From the NCBI GenBank assembly GCA_027604705.1, contig JADHYV010000026.1, positions 1-64,000 of the forward strand: a stretch of DNA of 64,000 nucleotides. The letters run 5' to 3'. Below the pieces are notes generated by a model, which did not search any database, was not told the origin of the DNA, and worked only from the letters and a program-made list of their open reading frames with translations. Source of the stretch: Allomyces arbusculus (taxonomy: Eukaryota; Blastocladiomycota; Blastocladiomycetes; Blastocladiales; Blastocladiaceae). Below are positions 11,277 to 22,485 of the stretch, one piece after another. The position numbers were made by a program, and so were the translations under genes. The first letter of the stretch is position 1. Each line of letters starts with the position of its first letter.

Positions 11277-11985
11277 GACGGGTGGACAAGAGGAGGAGCG
11301 CCGTTGCGCGCTCGGGTGGGTTGAAAAGCGGGCCCCAGATGTTGGTTGGAACGGGGCCCATGGTTTTTTGATGACCTTGAAGGTTTGTAAAACACGTACG
11401 CGTTGTTTTCAATCGTGGTTCTTGGCGCTAATCATCACCTCTGCGCATCTGTACGCAGATCGAAATCGTGGTTGGGCACGACTCATCATCAAACATGTCG
11501 TTGTCCACGACGTACACATGGAGCTGGTCCAAGCTGACGGGCAACTGTTGCAGGAGAGTCACGTTCAGCGCGATCAGCGCCCTGGAAAGTGAACAATTCT
11601 AGAGTAAGGTGGCGGAGCCGAGTAACCGGTGATCCGTGAGGTTGACCCACGGCAGATGCAGTCCAAAAGGTCGTTGGGACCTCGTTAAAGAACGTGAGTG
11701 CCTGAGACGAGGGTGTCATCATTTTGACGATTTGTTTCCGTACCAAACAATTTGTTTTCGTACCAGAAGGAAGTGGATGATTTGAGATGCATGAGGGCTC
11801 GGTGAGCAAAGCCAGTGGAAACTTCCTGTCTGTGATCGAGGTATTTGAAGAAACGCGGCAAATCAAGCTTGGCTGTGCAGTATCAGGAGCGGAAGGAGCG
11901 AGGCGAGCGAAACCCAAGATCAGCACCAGTTGCTTTCATCGTAAACACCCGCACCCTACTCGCGCACCCCAACCCACGCGTTCGC
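11277..11985. other. Intergenic region between convergent genes
   Basis: About 700 bases between the AtuA stop and the LMBRD2 stop. It contains an imperfect direct duplication near 11735-11766 (ATTTGTTTCCGTACCA then ATTTGTTTTCGTACCA). Longer antisense frames here are Ser/Thr/Arg-rich without recognisable motifs, so no gene is called. Confidence 0.5.
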
Positions 11986-14595
11986 TCAAATATCATCAAA
12001 CAAGTTGAGCGGCCGCTTCACGCTCGGCGGCGCCGCCGCACCCTTCCCCACCGGCGGTGAGGACACGTTTGGCGCGGCCGGTCCGGTCGTTGAGACACTG
12101 CGTTTCCGCCCGTTCGCGGTCGGCACAGCCAGTCCCACCCCCGCTGCCGACTGCTGCTGTGGCTGCGCGCCCGAGTTGACGTTCCCGCGTGCAAGCGTCG
12201 GCGCGCGCCCGCCCATAGCAAACGTGAACGAGATCGACTTGGGGATCGACAGTCCTGTCGTCGGGTTCGGCGGCGATACGACTTGCGGAGCGGGTCTCGC
12301 CGCAGGAACCGAGGGTGGTGGGGGTGGCGGTGGCGGTGGGGCCAGTGCGGCCGCCGCACGACTTGCGGTCTGCTGCTGCGGCTGTTGCGCGGGTAGCGGG
12401 GGGAGCGGTGGAAGCGCTGGGGTGGACGTCCGCGAATTGCCGTTCCGTCCTGCACGACGGCGACCGAGCGGAACAAACTCGTCGTCGAGTGCGAGCGCCG
12501 CGTACTGCGGTGGCTGGGTGACCACATTCGACTCGGCGGGGGCATCGGCCGCCGCGAGCAACAGCGGCTCGTTCGTCTGGCCCGACACGAGCGGCGTCGC
12601 CGCGCCCGCGACCCGCGCAGCCTCCCGTGCGGCCTTAGCTTGCGTGAGCAACATGCGCCCGTCGGCGCGGCGCGCCTCGTCGTCGGCGTCGTCCCCGTCC
12701 CCAGCAACGTAGGCCGCGTCGAGCCCACACATACGCAGGATACGCGCTTGGATGTTGAGCACAGTGATCCCGCACAGGACGACGAGCGAAATCGGGACCC
12801 AATCGTTGAACGAGTCTCCGAGGAGCGGGACGAGGTTGACTGACCCCATGACGCGCGAGAACACGGCCTCTGACTGCGTCAGATTCAGCATGTTCCACGA
12901 CAGCGGGAAACACAGGCGGGTCATGTAGGCCGCAAAGAAGAGCAGCGACTTGACGTTCGTGTGCTGCCCTGGCGCGAGCTGGTAAATCGAGAAGACGCGA
13001 ATACTCAACAACGGGCCAAACGTGCATGCGGCCAAGTACGCGAGCGTCACGAGAGCCACGAGTTCTGTCGCCGCATACGACTTGGCGCGCTGCACGAGCT
13101 CAAAAACGGACAGGCCCATGTTCATGGTCACTTCGCTCCAGAGGAGCGCGATCGAGAGGACGCCCGCGATGAGCGCGAACAGTCGCAGGAGCGTGCCGCG
13201 GCCGTGCACGTACCAGACCCACTCGAGCCGTTGCCGCCAAGACGCGCGGAACCGGCCTAGTACGTGGAACCGACGGTCGGAATTGTCCGAGTTGTCGATG
13301 ATGTCTTGGAAAAAGTGCGCGCGCTCGATCAGGTGGTCCCATTGGCTAGGTGACGAAATCTTTTTTGTGAGTTACAATGTCGTTGGCATTGGAGCGGGGA
13401 CAAGTACGTACTATTGGCACCGGTTCCGCGCCAAGATGGCCTGCTTGAGACTGCGATGCAGCTGCTGCAGCGACTTGAGCGTAATCTGGTCAGGCGACGG
13501 CGCCGCGGGCCCGGACCGGAACCAGCTCGTGAACCCGCCCGACGGTGCCGGAGTGTTGCGGAGCTCGGCAGGGCACTGGATCAGCATGCGGTCGACGTAC
13601 TTGCGCACCGGGTTTGACACGGGGACGAGCGGGTCGAGCGCCAGAATGGACTGGATGCGCAATGGAGAAACTGAGAACGCGTGCCGACTGGTGGGTGGAA
13701 AGGGTTGGTAGTTCGCACCTTTTGCACTTCCTGCAAGTCGCGCATGGAGCTTTCCAGCTGCTCCTTGTATCTCGGCGCACGGTACTCGAGCATGCTGAGC
13801 GACCGGCGCACGTCAGCTGCGTGCCACAGCTCGCGCGGAATGTCGACGAGGCCGTAGCTCATAAAGAGGACGACGAGCAGCAACCCGTAGGCGTTGGAAA
13901 TGGCCATCAAGAATCCCTTGAGTGACGCACTGGACACCAGATCCATTAGCATTGACTCCAAAACCCAGTTCACCAAAGAACGAAAAACAACGTACAAGTC
14001 GAGCCCGCGCCACACGGCCAAGACGGTGAGCAGCACGGCACCAACGATGCCGAGCACCGAGTAGTACCAGGCATTATACCGGATCGCTTTCCGGAACGAC
14101 TGTGCGGCCGTGAACCCGCCCGAGTCGGTGGCCGATTGCAGGATCGGGATCGTGAACCAGGTCAGGAAGAAGAGGGTCCAGTAAATGGCTTGCCAGATGG
14201 AGAGCTGCGTCGCGTAGGCAATGTAGAGGAGCGGCGGCGTGCACGGCAGGTCGACGGCACCCGCGGCTTGCTGCGCGAGGCAGGCTCGATACTTGGTCTG
14301 TTGAAGGGAGATTGTGTCAATTTCACCGTGTCGGATCAGCGGAGTTTGAGGTGCAACGGATCCGTACCGACGACAGATCGAGCGGTAAGAAATAGAGGAT
14401 CGAAAAGGGCCCCGTCCACCCAATAAACACGGCGAGCATCGAGTACCACGCGGCATCGCAGCGGTCGAGCAGCGACCGGAGCAGGCCAGCGGAAACGAAC
14501 GCGATAACGATCCACCCGACGATAATGGCCTCGCCTCCCAGGCTGGCGTCGTCGGGTGGAATATAGGGAGATGGTATTGCTGGTGCCGATGACAT
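11986..14595 (-). CDS. LMBRD2-like multi-pass membrane protein
   Basis: Member of the LMBR1-like family, 9-TM-type membrane proteins; in animals LMBRD2 is linked to receptor signalling. The start at 14595 gives a short N-terminus followed by a transmembrane segment (IIVGWIVIAFVSAGLL) and a second hydrophobic block. After an intron near 14303-14375, more membrane helices follow, including the family block GFLMAISNAYGLLLVVLFMSYGLVDIPRELW (a contiguous conserved region; only its key residues YGLVDIPR matter). A cytosolic helical loop follows with introns near 13660-13730 and 13340-13400. Another membrane set comes from 13209 downward (LLFFAAYMTRLCFPLSWNML). The C-terminus is a long disordered tail rich in Pro, Ala and Gln, with a run of nine prolines and a final LFDDI. 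Three or more introns. It shares a divergent promoter with the UGO1-like gene. Confidence 0.8.
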
Positions 14596-15083
14596 GTTAG
14601 GTGGCAAAATAATGATCGGGGCCGAGGCGGTTGCCGCTCAGCTTGCGGCAGTTTTCCTGCGTCTGGTGCGATCCCAGGCGGGCAAACTTGGTTCACGCCA
14701 TCGGCGCCGTGGTGCCGGAGCGCTGCAGCAGTATTGCCGCAAGTTTCGTGCCGTCGATGCTGAAGGAGAAGTGCTCGAATGCCTGGCCGAGAGGGAAACG
14801 GGGGAAACGGCCGTGACGAAGCAGTTGAGAACAGACACGAGCTCAAAGACAGCTCAAACGCACCGCAAAAAGCAGGAACTATCACTGTCGCGTGACCGCG
14901 TCAGAAGCAACTGATGCTTAAGTGGTAAGTGCGTGGCGCTGTCACACCCATCACCATGTTCTCCTTGCTCCACAATCCGAGTCCAAAGTTGATCAACAGC
15001 CGGCGGCCACCTCTGATCCGCACCGATCCAAGCTCGATCGCGGCTAACCAGTTGCTGCAATCAAGCAAGCAAGTCAAGGAATC
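14596..15083. promoter_or_regulatory. Divergent LMBRD2/UGO1-like promoter region
   Basis: 488 bases between two divergent starts. GC-rich, no gene and no clear TATA box. The plus-strand start at 15084 has the context GGAATCATGA. Confidence 0.35.
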
Positions 15084-16667
15084 ATGAACGCGGCCGATTA
15101 CGAGTCGGCAGCAATGCTGCCGGTTCCCCCGGCGGGATCCCTGTCGGCACTCTACGGCGCTCCCGGCGCCGGCCGCTACGCCCCAGGCCCGCTTGGCGAT
15201 GACGGACCCTACGCCTACAGCGCACAAGACGAAATGGACGAGGATTCGGTCGTGTCGCCCGGCAGCTACGCACGCTACGCTGGGCTCCGGTTCCTGGGCC
15301 TGGCCATCTGGTCGCCCTACATGGTCGCGTCGACGCTGCTCTCGGTGCAGTACCTGCCCAACTTGGCCACGCGCCAGCGGCTTGCCTACCTCGGTAGCTC
15401 ATCTGACGAGGAGGACGATATTGTGCGGGTGAGCTTGTCCTAGCAGTATGACATGATCACGAAGGACCTGGCGCTCACGCTCGGCTGCCTGCCAATCAAC
15501 TAGAACGCTGTCACGTCAAGCGATGACGAGGACAATGCCCAATCGGGTTCCGAACGCGGAAACGACGATGAGGACCCATTTGACGCCCTTTTCAACCGCC
15601 CGACGTCTGCCATCCAACCCAGGGCTGCTGACACGCGCGCGCCGCCGACCGACGAGGACGGGTTTGTGCTGCACACCTACGCCGACGACAACTCGACGCG
15701 CCCGCTGACCATGCTCCCGCCGCTGACGGGCGGTATTTGGTCGACGGTCCGTGCCGTGCGTGCGCACCCTGACGAAGGCACATTGTCGCTATACAAGGGC
15801 CTCTTCTCCGAGTTCCTGCGCACCATGCTCGATGAGACCATGGCACCGACGCTCACGGCATCGCTGTGCGAGTGGCTCGGCATTGACGACACGCTCCTGC
15901 CAGTCGACCACGACAACCCGATCCCTATCACACTCGTGACCACGGCCGCGGGTGTCGCCGTCGACGTGCTCCTCTCCCCCCTCGAAATCGCGCGGGACCG
16001 CCTGATCGTACAAACGGCCCGCCCGTCCGATCGCAAGTACCACGGCTTTTTGCACGCCGTCCGCGCGCAATTCTCAGACCCGCGGTCGAACCCGTACGTC
16101 GTGACCAATTTCCTGGTCCCGACCGTCGCTGTGTCCCTGACGGCGCACGCGTTTGCGCTCGCGACGCCGCTCATTATTGATCGCGGCCTCGGGATTTCCG
16201 AGACCTACAACCCCATCAAGTACGCGACGCTCGAACTCGCGCTCAATCTCATGCGCGACCTGGCGCTCACGCCACTGCGCAATATCATGACCCGGCTCTA
16301 CACGCAGCCGGCGTACCACCCGCGCGATGGGCGGCCGTGGCTTCCCGCCGTGCCGCAGTCGGCCGTACCGTACACGGGCATTCGCGACTGTTGGACACGC
16401 ATGGTGCGGGAAGAGGGTGGTGCGCGGTCCGAGTTGCGCAAGGCATTGGGTGCCGCGGCGGGGGCCGCGCATGCGGCCGACAAGTTGCGCCGTAAACGCC
16501 GTGCGCGCCGTGGCGATGCGGGGGCGGCCCAGCACGGGTGGTTTGCCGCGCTCGAGCCGCTCTACCAAGGGTTTGGGATTCGGGTCGGGACCAACGTGGC
16601 GTATTTCCTGATGCGCATCATGTCCGAGTACATTGACTCGCTTGGGCTCGAGGAGGACGAGTTTTGA
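15084..16667 (+). CDS. UGO1/SLC25A46-like mitochondrial outer-membrane carrier
   Basis: Degenerate mitochondrial-carrier-fold proteins of this group sit in the outer membrane and act in mitochondrial fusion (yeast Ugo1) or lipid/MICOS contacts (SLC25A46). The first exon encodes an acidic, Gly/Pro-rich N-terminus and a segment GLRFLGLAIWSPYMVASTLL typical of the family. An intron of 75 bases (15429-15503) joins DDIVR to NAVTSSDDED. The second exon has carrier-like helices, the partial carrier signature LLSPLEIARDRLIVQT (a P-x-E/D-x-x-R/K form) and a late LYQGFGIRVGTNVAYF. A basic Arg/Lys-rich insert (KLRRKRRARRG) lies in a loop. About 500 residues, as expected. UGO1 versus SLC25A46 function cannot be separated from sequence alone. 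Confidence 0.75.
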
Positions 16668-16825
16668 TTTTGGTTTGTTGGGTTGGTTGTGCAACACGGA
16701 GCCAATTTAGGGCGTTTTTGATCGCTGCTTTTGGAGCTGAGCGAGTCTCTCCACCCTCGACGGGGGGGGGGGTCTGAAGGCAGAAGAATTGGTATTGACA
16801 GATGGAAATCGCTCCATGCAGCTTC

Positions 16826-18196
16826 CTACGCCATGCTTGCTGCGAGCGCGCCGCCCACCAGCACCCCTTCCGCCGCGACCGACTCGACCGCGACATGGGC
16901 AGCACGATCCGGACCCAACAACTCGCGAACTGCCGCGCGCACACGCTCTTGAAACCCCGGGTACGAGTTCCACACATCGCCCGAGACCGCCACAACTCCA
17001 TCCCCCGCCATTTCCACAAGCGCAAACACACCGACTGCCGCCAACCGAGCCGCACGCGTCCCAATTTGCTGCACCACCGCCTTGACGAGCTGCCGGTCGG
17101 TCAACGACGCCGGCGCGATCCCGAGCCGGTCGCGCAGCAGCGTGCGCACACGCAGCAGTGCCGGCGTCGTATCGGCCTCAATCACCGCCAGGTCCGCGAG
17201 CGTCAGGTACCCCGGGGTTAGGACCGCTGTCGTGCGCTGCCCAGCAAACAAGGCTGATTGCGCCGCCAGTTGCACGAGCGCGAGGCGTGTGGTCTCAGCG
17301 AGCCCGGCACCTGTCAGCATTTTGGCCCACCCAGCGGCATTGGGCGCGTGTTGTGTGGTCAGCGCAGCCACGGCATCGACCGACTCGTCCATGGACGTCA
17401 CCGGCAGGACGAGCCCCGCACGGTCGAGACTCGACCAGTCGACGGTCATCAGTTGTGGGCCGGACTTGCCAGCCTTGTCGACAAACGCGGCGGTCGTGGC
17501 TGCTGCATCGACGGTCATGGCCGCGACAATCGTACGCCGTGACCGTGCCGCCGCGGCGAGGAACGTGCCGACAGTCGCGTCCACGAGTGCGACGACGCGG
17601 ACCGACACTGCGCGGCGCGCGAGCGCAACTTGGGCCGCGTCTTGCAAATTGTCGACGTGTTCCACGTCGGAGGTGACGATGGCGAGCGGGACCTCGCCAT
17701 TCACTTTGGTCGCGCGCAACGCCACGTCCTCGACGTGGTCTTTCAAAAATACTTCGACCGCATGTGCGACAACGTCCCAGTGTGCGGCCGGGTCGGTCGT
17801 TGGCGGGATCAGCTCGGTCGCAATGACGGCTCCTTGATCAATCGCCACGGCGTGGATCCGTGCCGGCGCAAGCTCGAGAACGAGGTAGACGCCCGTCTCC
17901 GATCCGCGCGGCAAGAGCGGCTTGGTACTGGCAGCGTGCACGACGACGTCTCCGATTGGCGCGTGCTGGTTCTGCAGGGCTTGCACGAGTTCCGAGTACA
18001 GGTGCGTCGCGATCCGGCGCATACGATCGCGCGGCACTTGCAGGCCAACGAGCAGGTCGGTTGTTGCCTGGTCTGGGCTCGACGTCGTAGTCGTGTAGCT
18101 TGCCGCCGACGAGGTCGCCGGGAAGTAGGGCGACGTGGTCCCGCTCGTCACGGTTTGCATCGTCGAGGTGCGCGTGAGGAATGCTGCCGTGGCCAT
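16826..18196 (-). CDS. Hexokinase-like protein lacking the catalytic Asp
   Basis: A single-exon frame of 456 residues with the hexokinase layout. It has an N-terminal helix (TDLLVGLQVPRDRMRRIATH), a small domain, then AGWAKMLTGAGLAETTRLAL (matching the family's EKMISGMYLGE-RL region), TPGYLTLADLAVIEAD, and a C-terminal GVLVGGALAA in place of the DGSGKGAAL block. Where active enzymes read NDTVGT, this reads ALVDATVGT (residues 203-211), so the catalytic Asp position is Ala207. The phosphate loop LGGTNFR and the sugar-binding DCEWG are also unrecognisable. It is therefore probably not a sugar kinase but a regulatory or sensing relative, as known for degenerate fungal hexokinase-like proteins. 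No intron, unusual for this window. Confidence 0.7.
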   Translation of the reverse strand: MATAAFLTRTSTMQTVTSGTTSPYFPATSSAASYTTTTSSPDQATTDLLVGLQVPRDRMRRIATHLYSELVQALQNQHAPIGDVVVHAASTKPLLPRGSETGVYLVLELAPARIHAVAIDQGAVIATELIPPTTDPAAHWDVVAHAVEVFLKDHVEDVALRATKVNGEVPLAIVTSDVEHVDNLQDAAQVALARRAVSVRVVALVDATVGTFLAAAARSRRTIVAAMTVDAAATTAAFVDKAGKSGPQLMTVDWSSLDRAGLVLPVTSMDESVDAVAALTTQHAPNAAGWAKMLTGAGLAETTRLALVQLAAQSALFAGQRTTAVLTPGYLTLADLAVIEADTTPALLRVRTLLRDRLGIAPASLTDRQLVKAVVQQIGTRAARLAAVGVFALVEMAGDGVVAVSGDVWNSYPGFQERVRAAVRELLGPDRAAHVAVESVAAEGVLVGGALAASMA

Positions 18197-19120
18197 GGCG
18201 GGGATAGTTTTTGTTGCTGGTGTCGACGAAGATCACGGTGCAAAAGTCGTCGCGGGTATGGCTCGACTTTATGAGCACGTCGTGCTCGCAGAGAGAAACT
18301 CGACGCGAGAGGAGTGTTCCTTGGCCGGTACCGTCGTCGCCATCCATCCTGCCGCCTGCGCGAGACGTGCGTGAAGGAGGTGCACGACTTGCGCAGTCCC
18401 GGCGTGTGGGCCCTTTCGGTTTATCAGGCACGACCAAACCGGCCAAGATTGGTGGCGCCCGCTACCTGTCGCCACCAACAATCGCCACCAACCAACCCAC
18501 GCGGATCAAACACAACGGCGCAACTCGATCGCGCATATCGACACGACGCTTGGCTGACATGGCGCGTGGTCGCGCAGGCGGGCCGGCGCCAGCTGCGGGA
18601 CGTTCGCGAAGGTCACATTTGCCAGCATGTCGCGCGATATTTTATCGTCGGCGGGTATCCACAATCAACCTGTTCTTGGGCCTGATCTATCCGGTGCTTT
18701 GCGATGCACCGCTGCGGTTGCAAGAGGTTGCGAGAGGCAGTTGTGCGGGCGACTGTCGATGATTGGTTTCTGATCCGAAATTCGGTCGCAGCGGCCGCAG
18801 CGCGGGACGGCAGGGATAGGCTTGATGGCACTGCGGGTGCGACCCGCCGAGGACCACCGACCTGCTCATAACACCTGTATGGCATGACATTGCGTCTGTG
18901 TCCGCGGTGCACAGCGTTGCTCCCAAACTCACGAGCAGGCTGTCGCAGGGCAGGGTAAAAAGTGCTTCAATCTTCATAGCTCAAGACAACGACAACATGC
19001 CATCCCCCCCTCCCCCCCACCTCCCCCGGCGCGCAACACGTCGGGCGCGCATCTGCACGACGCAATTGAACCAGTGGAGACGCGAGAAGCCCATGGTCGC
19101 CGCCGCATCCTTCCCATCGG
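18197..19120. other. Intergenic region, no gene seen
   Basis: About 920 bases upstream of the hexokinase-like gene and downstream of the Rab gene. Several open frames of 60-200 codons exist on both strands, but their composition is what a GC-rich background gives and no motif is visible. Confidence 0.5.
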
Positions 19121-20359
19121 CTAATTGCAGCACCCGCCGGGGGCCTTGGCGGCACCGGCCTGCGTGAGGTCGATATCCTTTTTCTCCTCCTTTGGCGCCT
19201 GCGTGTCGATGAGCCGCTTCTTGATGTCGCTATTACGATCACGCAGAGTGTTGTCCACCCGTCAGTTGCCCAATTTACGTGCACCGGCGGTGGAAAGTGA
19301 CGGCAACGTACCGCGCCAGCGAAAAGAAGGCGTCCTCGACGCCGAGATTCGACTTAGCCGAGGTCTCGACAAACTTGATGCCAAACTCGTCGGCGAGCTC
19401 CTGCCCTTGCTCCTTGGAAATCACTTTCTTGTCGCCCATGTCGCACTTGTTGCCGACGAGAATCATGTTGACGCCCTGGCTCGCGTTTTGCTCAATGTTT
19501 TTGATCCAGTTGCGAATGTCTATGGAACACACGGGATGGGTGAGACAGGTTGGGCGTGCGCTGGGTGGAATGCGACGGCGAGAGAAAAACACGTCGGTAC
19601 TCTTGAATGAGCGCTCGTCGGTCACGTCGTAGGCGAGCAAGATGCCCATGGCGCCGCGGTAGTAGGCTATCAGGGGCGGAAGAGTGAGCAGGTGCGACGC
19701 TGTCTGCGGCGCAACTCCAAGAAATCGCGCGTTGGGCCGACACAACACAAAATCGACGCGGCGACAACAACAACAACAACAACAACAACGTACCTGTCGT
19801 AATCGTGCGGAACCGCTCCTGCCCCGCCTGAGAAAGCGGATCGTAAGAGTTAGTCAAGTCTTAACACAGTAAAGAATCTGGCATTTCACGTCAGCGTACG
19901 GTATCCCAGATCTGAAGTTTGATCCTCTTTCCTGGGGGTTATTGGGAGTGCCGAGGGGTCAGCGGGGGTCCAGCGAACCAACGCAACCGTCCTGCACAAA
20001 AGTACGAACCGTCGAGCTCAATCGTGCGGATTTTGAAGTCGATCCCTGTTCAGTGCGAGCAGCTCTTCGGTCAATTCGGCAAGCCAAGGGCCAATCCATC
20101 GTGAATTGGGCGCGCAACGGACCGATCGTGGTGATAAACGACGGCGTAAAGGAATCGTCGCAGAACCGCAGCAGCAGGCAACTCTTGCCGACGCCTAAAC
20201 CAGGAATGAGAGGAATCGAAGCGCGGGCACGGGCGCAGTCAGCTCTCCGTGTTGAGCAAATGAAGGGGGCCCGCGACGCGACCGATCACACTCACCCGAG
20301 TCGCCAATCAGCAGCAGCTTGATGAGGTAGTCGTAGGTGGACGACTTGGCGGCCGACAT
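19121..20359 (-). CDS. SEC4: SEC4/RAB8-type small GTPase
   Basis: Rab GTPase of the exocytic class that drives post-Golgi vesicles to the plasma membrane. ATG 20359 gives [22 protein letters not shown]. An intron splits the P-loop and the next exon continues with [20 protein letters not shown]. Then come [14 protein letters not shown] (switch I), [19 protein letters not shown] (switch II), [31 protein letters not shown] and [19 protein letters not shown]. The last exon (19121 to about 19232) ends [20 protein letters not shown] and then a tail closing GGCCN. Six or so introns, very dense for about 200 residues. SEC4/RAB8 rather than RAB1 is chosen because of the IKLQIWDT and DIKKRLID pattern. 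The last residue after the prenylated Cys pair is unusual. Confidence 0.85.
19764..19789. repeat. CAA trinucleotide repeat in a Rab intron
   Basis: About eight CAA units on the plus strand (TTG on the coding strand), inside the intron after FRTITT. A plain microsatellite. Confidence 0.8.
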
Positions 20360-22485
20360 GTTGGTGGATTCGTTGCTGGATTCGAATCGACTGGATCAAG
20401 CGGAATGGAGCTGATATCGGTCGGTCGGGTGGGGGGCGTCGATCGTTGCGGAGGGTGCGTCGAGCAGCGGGTGCGGAGGCCGTGCGGGCAGCAATTTTCC
20501 GGAAGCGGTTGCAGCAAGTCAACGGGTCAGGAGGACACGCTGGGCGAGGACAGGGGCCGGGTCGACGGCCTGGTGGAGAACAATCGTCCAAGTCGCGGAG
20601 AGCCGTGGCGCCACGGTGCGGCTGCACTGCGATGCGATCATGTGATCCTTCAGCTAGAGGACCTCTCGGCGGCTGGATCGAACCACGGTCCACACGTGCA
20701 CGCGATTGACAAACGAAGAAACCAGCGCAACGCAAGGCTGGCCCGGCATTCTCGCAAATTTTGGTGGGTGAAGAACCAATGTCCATTGAAAGTCCTCCGA
20801 GTGGAAATGAAGCCCCAGGATTGATGTCGAAACGCAATTGCTGCATGGCATGGAGCTTGCACTTGAGTGCCATTGAACTACAGCAATGTGACAAGTAGTA
20901 ATACTCGCATGCTTCAACTGCATTTCGTTTGGCAAGGTTTCGAGGAATGCCGCTCGCCCACGGCTCGCCTGTGTTCCACATGGTAACACCCTTGTGCCGC
21001 TGCTGTGTCGTTGCAGTATTGTCCTCCACGTCCACAGTTTGATGGGGTCATCAAACACTTCAAAGAGTTTCCGTTTCCCGCCGTTATTTAGGGTCACTGC
21101 AGCAAACCGGCTTTGTTTTGCACGTACTCCCGAAATGCCATTGCCGCCACCGCTTCATCGAGGCCACGCTTGGTGTGTTCAAACCGACTATTTCATGGAG
21201 CAGAAGTGACCAACGCCAAGCTTGCTCAGGGTATCACTGACAACTAGAGGCTAGATGTGTGTGCACTGTTCCCATTCCGGACCGCCAATCCAGAGGACGT
21301 TGCGCGCGCTCGCCAAGTGGAAATGCAACCAATAACGCAATCTCGTTCCGGTTTAATGGCGCACAGCGTGGGGCTCGTGTCATTGATGCTGTATGCATGC
21401 TCAATATGTAATGAACCCCAACACATTTTGGGCTTGTACGAGGCCACTACCCACTTGGTGTCATCGCCTTTGACACTCCCTACTTCTACTTCTCACTAGG
21501 ACTTGGCAGCATGGTCGATGAACCCGCACAAGGAGCAGTCAGGGCCATGCAACAGTCGCCAGACAAGGTCAAGATGAGTCACATCGCCATGGCAGTCTTG
21601 TTTGGCGTGACTGTTGCTGCTGGCAGCTTTGGAGGCATGAACGTTGATCGAGTCGCTTTTGGAAAACCTGCTAGGAATCCTGTTCTTCTTGGATAATGGC
21701 GTCGCGTTTCGATGCTATTACCCTGAGGTGATCTGAGATCTATGATGAGCACCAGTGGCAAAAGTTTATCGCATTGCCAGAGCGTGATGTTCTTGCCAAC
21801 CTCTTGAAGTACTGTTTGACCATCAGTACCATGACGAGAAAGGACCCAGAGGATACGCACACAAACATTTTTGATCGAAGCGCGAACCAGGCGATGTATA
21901 CAGGGATCCTTGAGGATGAGGTGCCAAACGTGAAAAGGAAGCATAGAGCCGTCAGGCCATTTGAATCGAACAGAGAAACTGGTTGCAAACGGGAAAAGGG
22001 AACAAAATGCCCATTCATCATTATTTGAGATCTCTCTGCCGCTTTGTCGATGCGCCGCCATGACTTGGACTTGGAGTGGTTAGTTCACTCGTCGTCAGCG
22101 TTACCATAATGAGCGCAGCTCAGTGTCATGGAACGAAGACTTTCCACCTGATGTCGGTGGCTGCTTTTCGCACCTGCATGCGTCAAGACAGCTCCCCTGG
22201 TCGAGGGGTGCGTCGAGGCCAGGGAGGCCAGAGTTGCCTCAGCGTTTACATCGCATGCACTTTATCATGCAGCTTACAAGCTTGCTCACCTCAGCGTCCG
22301 GGACGCGTTTCGCCACAAGACACTCAATCTGTGCCTCCCTTCCCGCGACAAACATCGACAGTCTTGCCCTCGCGCTGCCAACATCAGTGACCTCTGCGCT
22401 CTTTAAGACCTCAACGACGCGTCCTAAGCGCCCCATCACCACGACCTTTCGCGTCTTGCCTTCTCAACATCAGCGACCAGCAGCG
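20360..22485. other. Gene-poor region of about 2.1 kb
   Basis: The sequence is less GC-rich than the flanks, with dispersed short frames on both strands. The longest minus-strand frames (about 20654-21097 and 21579-22061) have no recognisable motif and look random. One small plus-strand frame (21511-21696) is listed separately. No transposon ends, poly-A tails or long repeats were seen. Confidence 0.45.
21511..21696 (+). CDS. Possible small single-pass membrane protein, unknown
   Basis: A 61-residue frame from ATG 21511. An N-terminal hydrophilic part is followed by a hydrophobic Ala/Gly/Val stretch (SHIAMAVLFGVTVAAGSFGG) that could span a membrane, then a short basic tail. No family recognised. 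It lies in a gene-poor region, so a chance frame is quite possible. Confidence 0.25.
   Translation: MVDEPAQGAVRAMQQSPDKVKMSHIAMAVLFGVTVAAGSFGGMNVDRVAFGKPARNPVLLG

Noticed and set aside
11489-11926. A 145-codon minus-strand frame between AtuA and LMBRD2.
   Set aside because: Ser/Thr/Pro-rich with no motif or good start context; probably chance.
20375-20400. TTCGAATC words here and near 52519 considered as tRNA T-loops.
   Set aside because: No matching acceptor stem, D-arm or anticodon arm at the right distances.
21579-22061. A 160-codon minus-strand frame in the gene-poor island.
   Set aside because: Looks random, overlaps another weak frame on the plus strand and has no recognisable domain.
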